The notes beneath the pieces are model-generated. The model worked only from the letters and a program-made list of their open reading frames with translations, was not told the DNA's origin and made no database searches. Both the position numbers and the translations under genes were made by a program. From assembly GCA_964344055.1 (NCBI GenBank), contig CAYFLT010000031.1, forward strand, positions 1 through 48,644: 48,644 nt of DNA, written 5' to 3'. Positions 16,515-25,162 of the stretch are shown piece by piece (within the stretch, counting starts at the first letter, position 1; each line of letters begins with the position of its first letter). The DNA is from OFTM10 sp964344055. GTDB lineage: Bacteria; Actinomycetota; Acidimicrobiia; Acidimicrobiales; Aldehydirespiratoraceae.

Positions 16515-17843
16515 TCAGGGTGCGTACTCGAAGACGACGTTGCTCATGCCGCCGTCGACATCACCGGAGTCGGTGTGGTGCACGACGGTGATCTTCTGGG
16601 AACCACAGTCACCGAAGTCATCACAGTTGATGATGCCGATGAGGCCGCTGTAGCCAGAGATGCCGTTCAGGTGCTCACGCACGCCGGCCTTGTCGATGAC
16701 GAGGTTGCCGTCGCCGTCCACGTGGCTGGCCGCCGCGATGGCGTCGAGCAGCATGGCGGTGGCGTCGTAGCTGTGACCCCAGAACGGAGCCGACGGCGCC
16801 TCACCGTGGTTGGCCTCGTAGTCCTCGAGGACCTGGGCCGCAGTCTTGCCGGTGGACTCGTTGGTGTTCTGACCGAAGCGCACGTCAGGGCCCGAGAAGT
16901 ACATGCCCTCGGACTGGCTGAGCGCCAGGTAGTCGGTGTTGAGGAGACCGTCAGCCGCGAGGAGCTGGGTGTTCTCGAGACCGGCAACGCCCGGAGCCTG
17001 CTCAGCGACGTGGTCGCCGGCCGGCTGGAAGATCGGGAAGAACAGGGCCTCGGGAGCGCCAGCGGCGATCTCGGTGAGGACCGGCACCATGTCGGTGTCT
17101 TCCTTGTTCACGCCGGTGAAGCCGGTGACGGTGCCACCGATGGCCTCGAACGCGTCGGCGAACGCCTGGGCGAGACCCTGGGTGTAGGGGTCGCCGTCGT
17201 GGATCGCGGCAGCGGTCTCGAGACCGAGCTCGTTGAACACGAACTCCGCCATGGCAGCGCCCTGGTAGAGGTCGTTGTGCGCGGTCCGGTAGTAGCCCTC
17301 GTTGTAGTTCTCACCGGCGGTGCCCTGGAGGTCCGAGGTGAGCGCAGGCGAGGTGTTCGAGCCGGAGATCATCACGATGCCGGCCTCGCTGATCAGCGGG
17401 GCAGCCGCGGTGGCCGCGCCGGAGCAGGAGGTACCGATCACACCGACGATCTGTTCGTCGGCGACGATGGTCTGGGCCGCAGCCTGGCCACCGTCGGCGG
17501 AGCAGAGGTCGTCGAGACCCTGGCCCATCGATACCGAGAAGCCGTGGATGTCGCCGTAGTCGGCGATGGCGGCCTCGACGGCGTTCTGGTTCGGAATACC
17601 GAGGAACGCAACGTCGCCGGTGATGGCGTTGAGCGAACGGATCTGGATCTCCGCACCGTCTTCGACGGTGACGGTGCCGAGCGAGCCATCGCCGAGGCTG
17701 TCGGCCATGTCGTCGCCACCGCTGTCGTCACCGGCGTCGTCGCCGCCCGCATCCGTCTCACCGTCATCACCGCAAGCCGCGGCGATGAGCGAGAACGAAA
17801 GCAGTACGGCAAGCAGCATGATGAGCTTGCGTGAAAGCTTCAT
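16515..17843 (-). CDS. livJ: Branched-chain amino-acid ABC transporter substrate-binding lipoprotein LivJ-like
   Basis: 442 residues. The signal peptide ends in the lipobox LIAAAC, followed by an acidic Asp/Gly-rich linker. The mature part is a type I periplasmic-binding fold: RSLNAITGDVAFLGIPNQNA, then VGVIGTSCSGAATAAAP and a conserved YRTAHNDLYQG. It captures the substrate outside the membrane and delivers it to LivHM. ATG 17843 is chosen because GGAGGGG lies about 10 bases upstream and the signal peptide starts there. A TATACT -10 box lies 70 bases upstream. Ligand class is inferred from neighbours; amide or urea ligands are possible in this family. Confidence 0.92.
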   Translation of the reverse strand: MKLSRKLIMLLAVLLSFSLIAAACGDDGETDAGGDDAGDDSGGDDMADSLGDGSLGTVTVEDGAEIQIRSLNAITGDVAFLGIPNQNAVEAAIADYGDIHGFSVSMGQGLDDLCSADGGQAAAQTIVADEQIVGVIGTSCSGAATAAAPLISEAGIVMISGSNTSPALTSDLQGTAGENYNEGYYRTAHNDLYQGAAMAEFVFNELGLETAAAIHDGDPYTQGLAQAFADAFEAIGGTVTGFTGVNKEDTDMVPVLTEIAAGAPEALFFPIFQPAGDHVAEQAPGVAGLENTQLLAADGLLNTDYLALSQSEGMYFSGPDVRFGQNTNESTGKTAAQVLEDYEANHGEAPSAPFWGHSYDATAMLLDAIAAASHVDGDGNLVIDKAGVREHLNGISGYSGLIGIINCDDFGDCGSQKITVVHHTDSGDVDGGMSNVVFEYAP

Positions 17844-17912
17844 AAGTTCAATCCCCTCCATATGGGACGTGGCGCGGTTGTCATCGGCACCGCGGGGCCG
17901 TTGTGGAACGCG

Positions 17913-17918
17913 AGTATA
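17913..17918 (-). promoter_or_regulatory. Candidate -10 box of the liv operon
   Basis: Reads TATACT on the minus strand, 70 bases upstream of the livJ start. No good -35 hexamer is visible at 17 bases. Confidence 0.45.
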
Positions 17919-17973
17919 GGACCGCGGTTTTTCGTTCGCGTCGCTCTCGGCTCTCGAATACCACGCAGAGTGG

Positions 17974-18732
17974 TCAGCCGGGATGTGAGCGGAAGCTGGT
18001 GGGCGTCTCCCCGACGAGCCTGACGAACTGCTTGGTGAACGCAGCATGGTCATAGAAGCCGGTCGCCGCGGCGATCGACGCCACCGAGTCCTCGGTGCGT
18101 TGCAGGAGATCAGCGGCGTGATCGATCCTCGCCTTTAGGACGTACTGGCCAGTCGTCAGAGCGAACACCTTCTTCATGCGGCGGTCCAGCTGACCGCTCG
18201 AACACTGGGCGAGGGCCGCGAGTTCCGAGGCGGTCGGGGGCTCGTCGACGCTGCCCCGAACCGCGGCGACGATCGGTTCGAGCGACTCGACCGAGATCCC
18301 GCGTTCGTCCGGGGTGACGAGATCGCGGCTCACCGACACCAGCCCGACGACCCGGCCCTCCGCATCGTGGATCGGTCGTTTGGTGGTGAGATACCACCCG
18401 AGGGAGTGATCCGGCCGGCGGATGAGTTCGAGTTCGTCGTGGAGGACCTCGTCGTGGTCGAACACCCGCTGATCCTGCTCCTCGTAGCGCTCGGCAAGCG
18501 CGGCCGGGAACAGGTCGGTCGCCCGCTGTCCGAGCACGTCTCGTTTGGAGCGCCGACCCGACCGGCGGACGAACGCCGAGTTGACCGCCAGGTAGCGCCC
18601 GTCCAGGCCCTTGGCGCAGAACATGACGTTGACGACGTCGTCGAGCAGGGCCAGCAGCTGCCATTCGGCGTCGACCGCGGCGAGTTTGCTCTCAGGATCC
18701 GTCATCCGAGCCGAGATCGTACAAGACCCCAT
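17974..18732 (-). CDS. PAS-domain AraC-family transcriptional regulator
   Basis: 252 residues. A PAS domain covers about residues 25-140 (MFCAKGLDGRYLAVNSAFVRR, then SLGWYLTTKRPIHDAEGRVV). An AraC/XylS double helix-turn-helix occupies the last 90 residues, with SVASIAAATGFYDHAAFTKQ and a TPTSFRSHPG end. It is divergent from putA with very little space between, so it probably controls proline catabolism and its own gene; that link is inference. ATG 18732 has GAGGAG 8 bases upstream. ATG 18705 is an alternative, with TACGAT ten bases before it, and would fit a leaderless mRNA. Confidence 0.85.
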   Translation of the reverse strand: MGSCTISARMTDPESKLAAVDAEWQLLALLDDVVNVMFCAKGLDGRYLAVNSAFVRRSGRRSKRDVLGQRATDLFPAALAERYEEQDQRVFDHDEVLHDELELIRRPDHSLGWYLTTKRPIHDAEGRVVGLVSVSRDLVTPDERGISVESLEPIVAAVRGSVDEPPTASELAALAQCSSGQLDRRMKKVFALTTGQYVLKARIDHAADLLQRTEDSVASIAAATGFYDHAAFTKQFVRLVGETPTSFRSHPG

Positions 18733-18757
18733 CGGGCCGACTCCTCAGACTGGAAGC

Positions 18758-21700
18758 ATGGGTCCGACTGATGCCGAACAACTCGTAGAAGGTGCACTCG
18801 TGGACAGGGCCGTTTCCCTCGTCGCCGAATGGCTGGGGACAGCGTCAGAGCACGAGACCCCCTCCCAACGTCGGGCCGTGGGCCGGCTTCACGCGCTGAT
18901 CGACGAGCCTGCTGGTGTCGACTTCGCAATGCAGTACATCGACCGGGTCGCGCGTCACGCCGACATCCGACTCGCGGCCGGGGAGTTGGCCGACATCGTT
19001 CGCCACGCCGATCTCCCGGGGTTCCTCGGCGTCGTCGACGCAACCCTGCTCCGGCTCGGCGCTCGTCTCGCCCCGGTGATCCCACGCCTCGTCATGCCGC
19101 TGGCCCGGTTCCGTCTGCGCCAACTCGTCGGACACATGCTGGTCGACGCCGATCCCGACACCCTGCGCCGCCACATCCGCAGCCACCGTGGCGAGGTGGC
19201 ACTCAACATCAACCTCCTCGGCGAGGCCGTGCTCGGCGACGCCGAGGCCGAGCGCCGCCTCCGGCGAACGCTGAACCTGGTTGCCGATCCTGCGGTCACG
19301 TATGTGTCGGTGAAGGCCTCTGCAGTGGCCGCCCAGATCGACCTCTGGTCCTTCGACGACTCGCTCGAGAGGGTCAAGGCACCCCTTCGTCGTCTCTACG
19401 CCGAAGCGCACGCGACATCGCCACGGACGTTCGTGAACCTCGACATGGAGGAGTACAAAGATCTTCACCTCACACTCGCGGCATTCACCGAAGTCCTCGA
19501 CGAGCCGGACTTCCGCGACCTCCGAGCCGGCATCGTGTTGCAGACCTATCTCCCCGACTCCTACGACGCACTCCGCCGGCTCACCGAGTGGGCGATCGAC
19601 CGGAGGCGAAACGGTGGCGCACCGATCAAGGTCCGGCTGGTGAAGGGCGCCAACCTCGCCATGGAACGCGTCGACGCCGCGATGCACAACTGGACACAGG
19701 CGCCCTACGAGACGAAGGCCGAGGTGGACGCCAACTACAAACGCTGCCTCGACTGGGCGCTCACCGAGGAACGGTCGGCTGCGGTTCGGGTGGGTATCGC
19801 CAGCCACAACCTGTTCGACGTCGCCTGGGCCCGGCTCCTGACCGAACAGCGCGGGCTCGGCGATCGAGTCGACTACGAGATGCTGCAAGGCATGGCGCCC
19901 GCCCACGCTCGGGCCGTACACGCCTCGACCGACGACCTGCTCCTCTACACACCGATCGTGTCCCGAGCGGACTTCGACGTCGCGATCAGCTATCTGATCC
20001 GGCGCCTCGACGAGAACGCCTCCGGCGACAACTTCCTCCGCCACCTCTTCGCGATGCAGCCGGGCGACACCGCCTTCGCCACTGAGGAGGCACGATTCCG
20101 CCGGGCAGTCGCGGAGCGGCACATCGTGCCGGCCGACCCCCGGCGGGAGGGCAGGATGCCGAGCCTCGACGAGGGCTTCGCCAACCATCCCGACACCGAC
20201 CCGGCCGTTCCTGCCGTCCAGGACTGGCTACAGACCGTACGGAAGCTCGGCGTCGAGTCACCCACGACCGCGGTCACCACCGATGTGGCGGCCATCGAGC
20301 AACGACTCCACGCCGCCCGGCTCGCCCAGCCGGCCTGGGCCTCGTTGGGGGCCCCGGCCCGCCGCCGAATCCTCTGGGCGGTTGCCGGTGAGCTCGACCG
20401 GCGCCGCGGCGACTTCCTCGCCACCATGGCCGAGGAGGCACGCAAGACCTTCGCCGAGGCCGACCCCGAGATCTCCGAGGCCATCGATTTCGCCCGCTGG
20501 TACGGCGACCAGGCGCTCGAACTCGACGAGGTGGAAGGTGCCCGGTTCGCGCCCCTCGGAGTCGTGGCGGTCGTACCGCCCTGGAACTTCCCCGTGGCCA
20601 TCCCCACCGGAGGGACGATGGCCGCCCTGGCCGCCGGGAACGCCGTACTGCTCAAGCCGGCTCCCGAGACTCCTCGGTGCGCTGAGCTCGTCGTCGAAGC
20701 CGCCCACGCGGCCGGCGTCCCTGACGACGTCCTCCAGTTCGTCCGGACCCCGGACGACGAGGTCGGACACGCACTGGTCGGCGGAGCGGACGCAGTGATC
20801 CTCACCGGGTCGACCGAGACGGCACAGATGTTCCGGCGATGGAACCCGGCCCAGCCGGTGCTGGCGGAGACGAGCGGCAAGAACGCTCTGGTGATCACGC
20901 CGCATGCCGACATCGACCATGCCGTGGACGATCTCGTCCGTTCGGCGTTCGGCCACTCCGGGCAGAAGTGTTCCGCTGCCAGCCTCGGCATCCTCGTCGC
21001 TGGCGTGGCCGACGATCCGCGGTTCGTGCGTCAGCTCACCGATGCGGTCCAGAGCCTGCGGATCGGCTGGCCGACCGAGGCGGGCCCCAACTACGGCCCC
21101 ACCATCGGGCCACCCACCGATCGGCTCGACCGCGGGCTTCGCCGGCTCGATCCGGGGGAGGCCTGGCTCGTAGAGCCGCGCCCGCTCGACGACTCGGGAG
21201 CCCTGTGGTCGCCCGGGATCCGGACCGGCGTCGCTCCAGGGAGCTGGTTCCACCGAACCGAGTGCTTCGGACCGGTCCTCGGTCTGATCCGTGCCGACGA
21301 CCTCGATGACGCGATCCGGATCCAGAACGACAGCTCGTTCGGCCTGACCGGAGGTCTCCACTCTCTCGACGAGAACGAGATCGATCGATGGCTCGACGCG
21401 GTCGAGGTGGGAAACGCCTACGTGAACCGAGGCATCACCGGCGCCATCGTCCGACGGCAGCCGTTCGGCGGGTGGAAGGGATCCTCGGTCGGCCTGGGCG
21501 CAAAGGCGGGCGGCACGGACTATCTGCTGCAGCTGGGTCACTGGGCCGCGAGCGGGCCTCTCGGTGGCGCCGATGACTCCGACACCCAGTGGCTCCACGA
21601 GCACTACGGTCGCGAGCACGACCCGACCGGTCTCTTCTGTGAACGCAACGGCCTTCGATATCTCCCGCACCCGTCGGTCGTCATCCGAGCGGCCGAGGAC

Positions 21701-22006
21701 GGAGATCCTGCCGAAGTCGAGCGGGCCCGATCCGCCGCGGCGCGGGTCAATCCGGGAGTGACCCTGTCGCGGGCCTCCGATGTCCCCGATGGCGAGTTCG
21801 AGGCCTCGCTGGCCACGCGCCGCTGGGGGCGGGTCCGCATGGTGGGCACCGTTCCCGAGTCCTTGCGCGAGGCGGCCGTCGACCACGACGTCCACATCAT
21901 CGACGAGCCGGTGACTCCCAGCGGTCGACTCGAACTCCGCCTCTACCTGCGCGAGCAGGCGATCAGCCAGACACTGCACCGGTTCGGGAACGTTCCCCGC
22001 CGGTGA
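18758..22006 (+). CDS. putA: Bifunctional proline dehydrogenase / glutamate-semialdehyde dehydrogenase (PutA type)
   Basis: 1082 residues. It oxidises proline to glutamate in two steps: FAD-dependent proline dehydrogenase, then NAD-dependent P5C dehydrogenase. The N-terminal half shows LQTYLPDSYDALRR and VRLVKGANLAMERVDA of the PRODH barrel. The C-terminal half is an aldehyde dehydrogenase with PPWNFPVAIPTGG, general-base Glu704 (ETSGKN) and nucleophile Cys738 (GQKCSAAS). There is no N-terminal ribbon-helix-helix DNA-binding domain, so regulation probably lies with the divergent PAS-AraC gene. Many actinobacteria use separate PRODH and P5CDH proteins, so the fusion is of note. ATG 18758 is chosen; upstream codons overlap the regulator. 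Confidence 0.92.
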   Translation: MGPTDAEQLVEGALVDRAVSLVAEWLGTASEHETPSQRRAVGRLHALIDEPAGVDFAMQYIDRVARHADIRLAAGELADIVRHADLPGFLGVVDATLLRLGARLAPVIPRLVMPLARFRLRQLVGHMLVDADPDTLRRHIRSHRGEVALNINLLGEAVLGDAEAERRLRRTLNLVADPAVTYVSVKASAVAAQIDLWSFDDSLERVKAPLRRLYAEAHATSPRTFVNLDMEEYKDLHLTLAAFTEVLDEPDFRDLRAGIVLQTYLPDSYDALRRLTEWAIDRRRNGGAPIKVRLVKGANLAMERVDAAMHNWTQAPYETKAEVDANYKRCLDWALTEERSAAVRVGIASHNLFDVAWARLLTEQRGLGDRVDYEMLQGMAPAHARAVHASTDDLLLYTPIVSRADFDVAISYLIRRLDENASGDNFLRHLFAMQPGDTAFATEEARFRRAVAERHIVPADPRREGRMPSLDEGFANHPDTDPAVPAVQDWLQTVRKLGVESPTTAVTTDVAAIEQRLHAARLAQPAWASLGAPARRRILWAVAGELDRRRGDFLATMAEEARKTFAEADPEISEAIDFARWYGDQALELDEVEGARFAPLGVVAVVPPWNFPVAIPTGGTMAALAAGNAVLLKPAPETPRCAELVVEAAHAAGVPDDVLQFVRTPDDEVGHALVGGADAVILTGSTETAQMFRRWNPAQPVLAETSGKNALVITPHADIDHAVDDLVRSAFGHSGQKCSAASLGILVAGVADDPRFVRQLTDAVQSLRIGWPTEAGPNYGPTIGPPTDRLDRGLRRLDPGEAWLVEPRPLDDSGALWSPGIRTGVAPGSWFHRTECFGPVLGLIRADDLDDAIRIQNDSSFGLTGGLHSLDENEIDRWLDAVEVGNAYVNRGITGAIVRRQPFGGWKGSSVGLGAKAGGTDYLLQLGHWAASGPLGGADDSDTQWLHEHYGREHDPTGLFCERNGLRYLPHPSVVIRAAEDGDPAEVERARSAAARVNPGVTLSRASDVPDGEFEASLATRRWGRVRMVGTVPESLREAAVDHDVHIIDEPVTPSGRLELRLYLREQAISQTLHRFGNVPRR

Positions 22007-22019
22007 CCCGTGAGAAGCG

Positions 22020-22036
22020 CCGGGGTCAGACCCCGG
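22020..22036. repeat. Perfect palindrome CCGGGGTCAGACCCCGG
   Basis: Eight-base arms around a single A, between putA and the convergent hemQ gene. GGGGTCAGACCCC is a motif I remember from REP-type repeats in other bacteria. It could equally serve as a bidirectional terminator stem. Confidence 0.7.
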
Positions 22037-22048
22037 AAGCAACGGGGA

Positions 22049-22726
22049 TCAGGCAGTCCGGGCGATGATGTCGTCGGCTGGTCCGACCATTCCCACATAG
22101 AAGGTGCCGAACTCGCCGTAGACGGCCGACGCCCGGTCGTAGCGCAGGGTGTAGACGACGTCTTTGATGTCGTCGATCTTGACGCCGAAGAGGGTGACGC
22201 CCCACTCCCAGTCGTCGATGCCGGTCGACGCGGTCACGAGCTGCACGATCCGGCCTGCGAAGGCGCGCCCGGAGGTGCCGTGCTCCATCATCAGGTCCTT
22301 CCGGTCGTCGAAGTCGAGCTGGTACCAGTTGTTCTCGGCCTCACGCCGCTTGGTCATGGGGTAGAAGCAGTAGGCGTACTTCCCCTCTGGTGGCAGTTCC
22401 GGGTAGAGGCGCATGTTGCGCATCTCCTCTGGGAGGCCGGCGGCGTACTCGGAGAGCTCGGTCATCGACACATAGCTGTCGACGATGATCAGCCCGGCGT
22501 TGGTGAGACCGGTCTGCAAGTCGCGCAGGAGCCACATGTCGGGGGCGAGCGCCATGAAACAGAGCTCGGCCTTGTGGCCGAGGATGGCGGCGGTGACGAC
22601 CTGGACATCGACCGTCTGGGCCTGCTTGACGGCGGCGAGTATCGCTTCATCGTCGGTCTCGGGGGTCCGGGCGCAGAAGAGATGGACGACCGCGAGGCCT
22701 TCGCTGATGGTGACGGGATCAAGCAT
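22049..22726 (-). CDS. chdC: Coproheme decarboxylase (HemQ/ChdC)
   Basis: 225 residues, chlorite-dismutase fold. It converts Fe-coproporphyrin III to heme b with hydrogen peroxide, the last step of the coproporphyrin-dependent heme route of Gram-positive bacteria. The signature YPMTKRREAENNWY and the following LMMEHGTSGR, holding the distal histidine region of actinobacterial enzymes, are clear. The C-terminal LRYDRASAVYGEFGTFYVG also fits. No other heme gene is adjacent in the window. It is convergent with putA across a palindromic element. Confidence 0.93.
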   Translation of the reverse strand: MLDPVTISEGLAVVHLFCARTPETDDEAILAAVKQAQTVDVQVVTAAILGHKAELCFMALAPDMWLLRDLQTGLTNAGLIIVDSYVSMTELSEYAAGLPEEMRNMRLYPELPPEGKYAYCFYPMTKRREAENNWYQLDFDDRKDLMMEHGTSGRAFAGRIVQLVTASTGIDDWEWGVTLFGVKIDDIKDVVYTLRYDRASAVYGEFGTFYVGMVGPADDIIARTA

Positions 22727-22770
22727 GGTCGAAGTCTACGGAGTGGCCACCAGCAGATACCTTTCGGGCT

Positions 22771-23694
22771 GTGAACCCCTCCCGCTCCACCCATCAGGCC
22801 CTGGCCGACGAACGCAACGAGTCGATCGAGATCTACATCAACGGCGAGTTCTTTCCCCGCGACGAGGCGAAGGTGTCGGTCTTCGACAGCGGCTTCCTCG
22901 TCGGCGACGGCATCTGGGAGGGGATCCGCCTCCACCACGGTGTGCTGGCCTTCCTCGATCGCCACCTCGACCGCTTGTTCGCCGGCGCTGCCGCCACCGG
23001 GATCGACATCGGACTTGACCGGACCGGTGTCGAGGCGGCCCTCCGGGCGACGATCGACCGCAACGACATGCACGACAACGTGCACATCCGCCTGATGGTC
23101 ACCCGGGGCGACAAGAAGACCCCGTCACAACATCCGTCGAACAATGTGGGCGGACCGAACGTCGTGATCATCGCCGAGCACAAGGCGGCCGATCCGGAGG
23201 TCCGGGACCGCGGGATCTCCCTCTTCACCGCCACGGTGCGCCGGCCCCCACCCGACACGCTCGACCAGAAGCTCAACTGTCACTCGAAGCTCCACGAGGT
23301 CATCGCCCTCGTGCAGGCCACCGCGGCCGGCGCCGACGAGGCGTTGATGCTCGACCCGACCGGAGCGGTCGCGACCTGCAACGCCACCAATTTCTTCATC
23401 GTCCGCAACGGCGAGGTGTGGACCTCGACCGGGCAGTACAACCTGAACGGCATCACGTCCGCGCTGGTCCTCGAGGTCGCGGAGGCGGCCGGGATCGGGA
23501 CCCGCCAGTGCGCGTACTCGCTGACCGACGTCTACGCGGCCGACGAGGCGTTCGTCACCGGCACCTTCGGTGGGCTCACTCCCGTCCACACCATCGACGG
23601 GCGCACAATCGGCAGCGGCGAGCAGGGCGCCATGACCCGCCGGCTACGGGAGCTCTACGAATCGCGTCTGGCCGCAGAGGTGTCCGACTCATGA
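22771..23694 (+). CDS. Class IV (branched-chain/D-amino-acid type) PLP aminotransferase
   Basis: 307 residues. SVFDSGFLVGDGIWEGIRLH at the N-terminus and DQKLNCHSKLHEVIAL, holding the likely Schiff-base lysine (QK-LNC), mark fold-type IV aminotransferases. GADEALMLDPTGAVATCNAT and NGITSALVLEVA complete the set. The arginine motifs of classical IlvE are not obvious, so the substrate is open. GTG 22771 is the start. The stop overlaps the ATG of the sulfotransferase-like gene (ATGA). Plants carry a protein that fuses these two domains, which supports a functional link. Confidence 0.88.
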   Translation: MNPSRSTHQALADERNESIEIYINGEFFPRDEAKVSVFDSGFLVGDGIWEGIRLHHGVLAFLDRHLDRLFAGAAATGIDIGLDRTGVEAALRATIDRNDMHDNVHIRLMVTRGDKKTPSQHPSNNVGGPNVVIIAEHKAADPEVRDRGISLFTATVRRPPPDTLDQKLNCHSKLHEVIALVQATAAGADEALMLDPTGAVATCNATNFFIVRNGEVWTSTGQYNLNGITSALVLEVAEAAGIGTRQCAYSLTDVYAADEAFVTGTFGGLTPVHTIDGRTIGSGEQGAMTRRLRELYESRLAAEVSDS

Positions 23695-24503
23695 ACGGCG
23701 GTTCTGCGGATGCCGCGCGTGAGGAGGATCACCGCGGTTCTGCGGATGCCGCGCGTGAGGAGGATCACCGCGGTTCTGCGGATGCAGCGAAGGTAACGCG
23801 CATCCAGTGCTGGTCCGGGCCGCGGAACATCTCGACCGCGCTCATGTACTCGTGGCGTCAGCGGGCCGACACGACCGTCTACGACGAGCCGTTCTACGCC
23901 CACTACCTGTCGATCGACGATCGGAACCATCCCGGGGTCGCCGAGGTCCTGGCGAGCCAGTCGACCGACGCCGACGAGGTGATCCGCGACGTCATCCTCG
24001 GACCGTGCCCGACGCCGGTCTTCTACATGAAGCAGATGGCCCACCACCTGAAGGGGGTGGACCGGAGCCATCTCCGTCACACCGAGAACATCCTCCTGGT
24101 CCGCCACCCGCGCGAGATGCTGGCATCCCTCTCGATCCAGTTGCCCGGCTGTGATCTGTCCGACACCGGCCTGGTCGAGTCCGTCGTCTTGTTGGACGCG
24201 GTGTTGGCGGAGGGAGGGACGCCGATCGTGATCGACTCTCGTCGGCTTCGGGAGGACCCGGCCGGGGTGCTCGCTCGGGTGTGCACGCGGCTGGGGCTCG
24301 AGTTCGACGAGGCGATGCTGTCGTGGCCGGTCGGCCCGAAGCCCGAGGACGGCGCGTGGGCGCCGCACTGGTACCACAACGTCCACGAGTCGACCGGCTT
24401 CGCCCCCTACCAGCCGTCCCCCCACCCGCTTCCCGCCCGGCTCGAGCCGGTGCTGGAGGAGGCGATCAAGCTCTACGACCGGCTCGCCGAATACGCGGTG
24501 TGA
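23691..24503 (+). CDS. Sulfotransferase-family protein with repeat-bearing N-terminus
   Basis: 270 residues. After a repetitive leader (residues 4-32) the core begins RIQCWSGPRNISTALMYSW, the 5'-phosphosulfate-loop region of sulfotransferase-like P-loop proteins. LLVRHPREMLAS corresponds to the 3'-phosphate site. GPKPEDGAWAPHWYHNVHES near the end is, as I remember it, shared with the plant aminotransferase-like/sulfotransferase fusion. ATG 23691 overlaps the aminotransferase stop; the leader has 2.4 copies of a 12-residue repeat and may be dispensable. The stop overlaps the GTG of the cytochrome gene. The acceptor molecule is unknown. Confidence 0.8.
   Translation: MNGGSADAAREEDHRGSADAAREEDHRGSADAAKVTRIQCWSGPRNISTALMYSWRQRADTTVYDEPFYAHYLSIDDRNHPGVAEVLASQSTDADEVIRDVILGPCPTPVFYMKQMAHHLKGVDRSHLRHTENILLVRHPREMLASLSIQLPGCDLSDTGLVESVVLLDAVLAEGGTPIVIDSRRLREDPAGVLARVCTRLGLEFDEAMLSWPVGPKPEDGAWAPHWYHNVHESTGFAPYQPSPHPLPARLEPVLEEAIKLYDRLAEYAV
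23700..23785 (+). repeat. 36-base tandem repeat (about 2.4 copies) in coding sequence
   Basis: Copies begin at 23700, 23736 and 23772 (partial) and are identical apart from the end. Each encodes GSADAAREEDHR in frame. The unit includes GGAGGA, a Shine-Dalgarno-like string. Confidence 0.92.
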
Positions 24504-25060
24504 GATCCCGGCGATCGCGGGCCGCTGCGCTCGTACCAATCCTTGCATTCGTGATCGCCGCATGCGCCGGCGCAACCGAGTCGGTGGCGCCGTCGACGAC
24601 CCCGGCCCCGACGAGTGCGACCTCGCCCCCGACCACCACGCCGTCGACCACAACCACCGCTCGGCCATCGACGACCACTTCGCTGGCGTCGACCACTTCG
24701 CTGGCGTCGACCACCACCATCACGACGACCACGACTACGACCACCACGACGACCACTGCCCCACCGACCACCACGATGACGCCGACCACCACCGTTCCCT
24801 CGACGACCGCACCTCCCACCACCGTGCCCCCGACCACCGTGCCGAGTGCGGACGGGGCGGCCGTCTTCGCGGCCGAGTGCGCGGTGTGTCACGGCCCGAC
24901 CGGTGCCGGCGACATCGGCCCATCCCTGCACCCGCTCTCCGATCCCGGATTCGTGGCGAGCATTGTGAGCGCGGGCCGCGACGGCATGCCCTCCTTCGTC
25001 GGCACCCTGACTGCCAGCGAGATCAACGCAGTTGCCGCCTACGTCGTGAGCCTCGGCTGA
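24500..25060 (+). CDS. Lipoprotein cytochrome c with Thr/Pro-rich linker
   Basis: 186 residues. The signal peptide has the lipobox FVIAAC. About 95 residues of low-complexity Thr/Pro/Ala/Ser follow, likely a cell-wall-spanning tether. A small class I cytochrome c domain ends the protein, with heme motif CAVCH and a distal Met in GMPSF. It acts outside the membrane as an electron carrier. GTG 24500 overlaps the preceding stop (GTGTGA), so it is coupled to the sulfotransferase-like gene. Donor and acceptor are not evident. Confidence 0.88.
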   Translation: MRSRRSRAAALVPILAFVIAACAGATESVAPSTTPAPTSATSPPTTTPSTTTTARPSTTTSLASTTSLASTTTITTTTTTTTTTTTAPPTTTMTPTTTVPSTTAPPTTVPPTTVPSADGAAVFAAECAVCHGPTGAGDIGPSLHPLSDPGFVASIVSAGRDGMPSFVGTLTASEINAVAAYVVSLG

Positions 25061-25162
25061 ACGCTGTTCGACAAACCCGCGACAACGCGATGCAGGTCAC
25101 CCGACGCAGGGATAGGGTTTTTCACCCACCGGCGGAAGGTCCCGCCACTGGAGGAGGAATTC

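Noticed and set aside
20258..22042. 594-codon open frame on the minus strand
   Set aside because: Antisense to putA, whose two enzyme domains are unmistakable.
23700..23785. Direct repeats that might suggest a CRISPR array
   Set aside because: Units are contiguous without spacers and keep the reading frame; it is a coding tandem repeat.
24620..24850. Simple-sequence ACC/GAC tract as a microsatellite or origin feature
   Set aside because: It codes in frame for the Thr/Pro tether of a lipoprotein cytochrome c.
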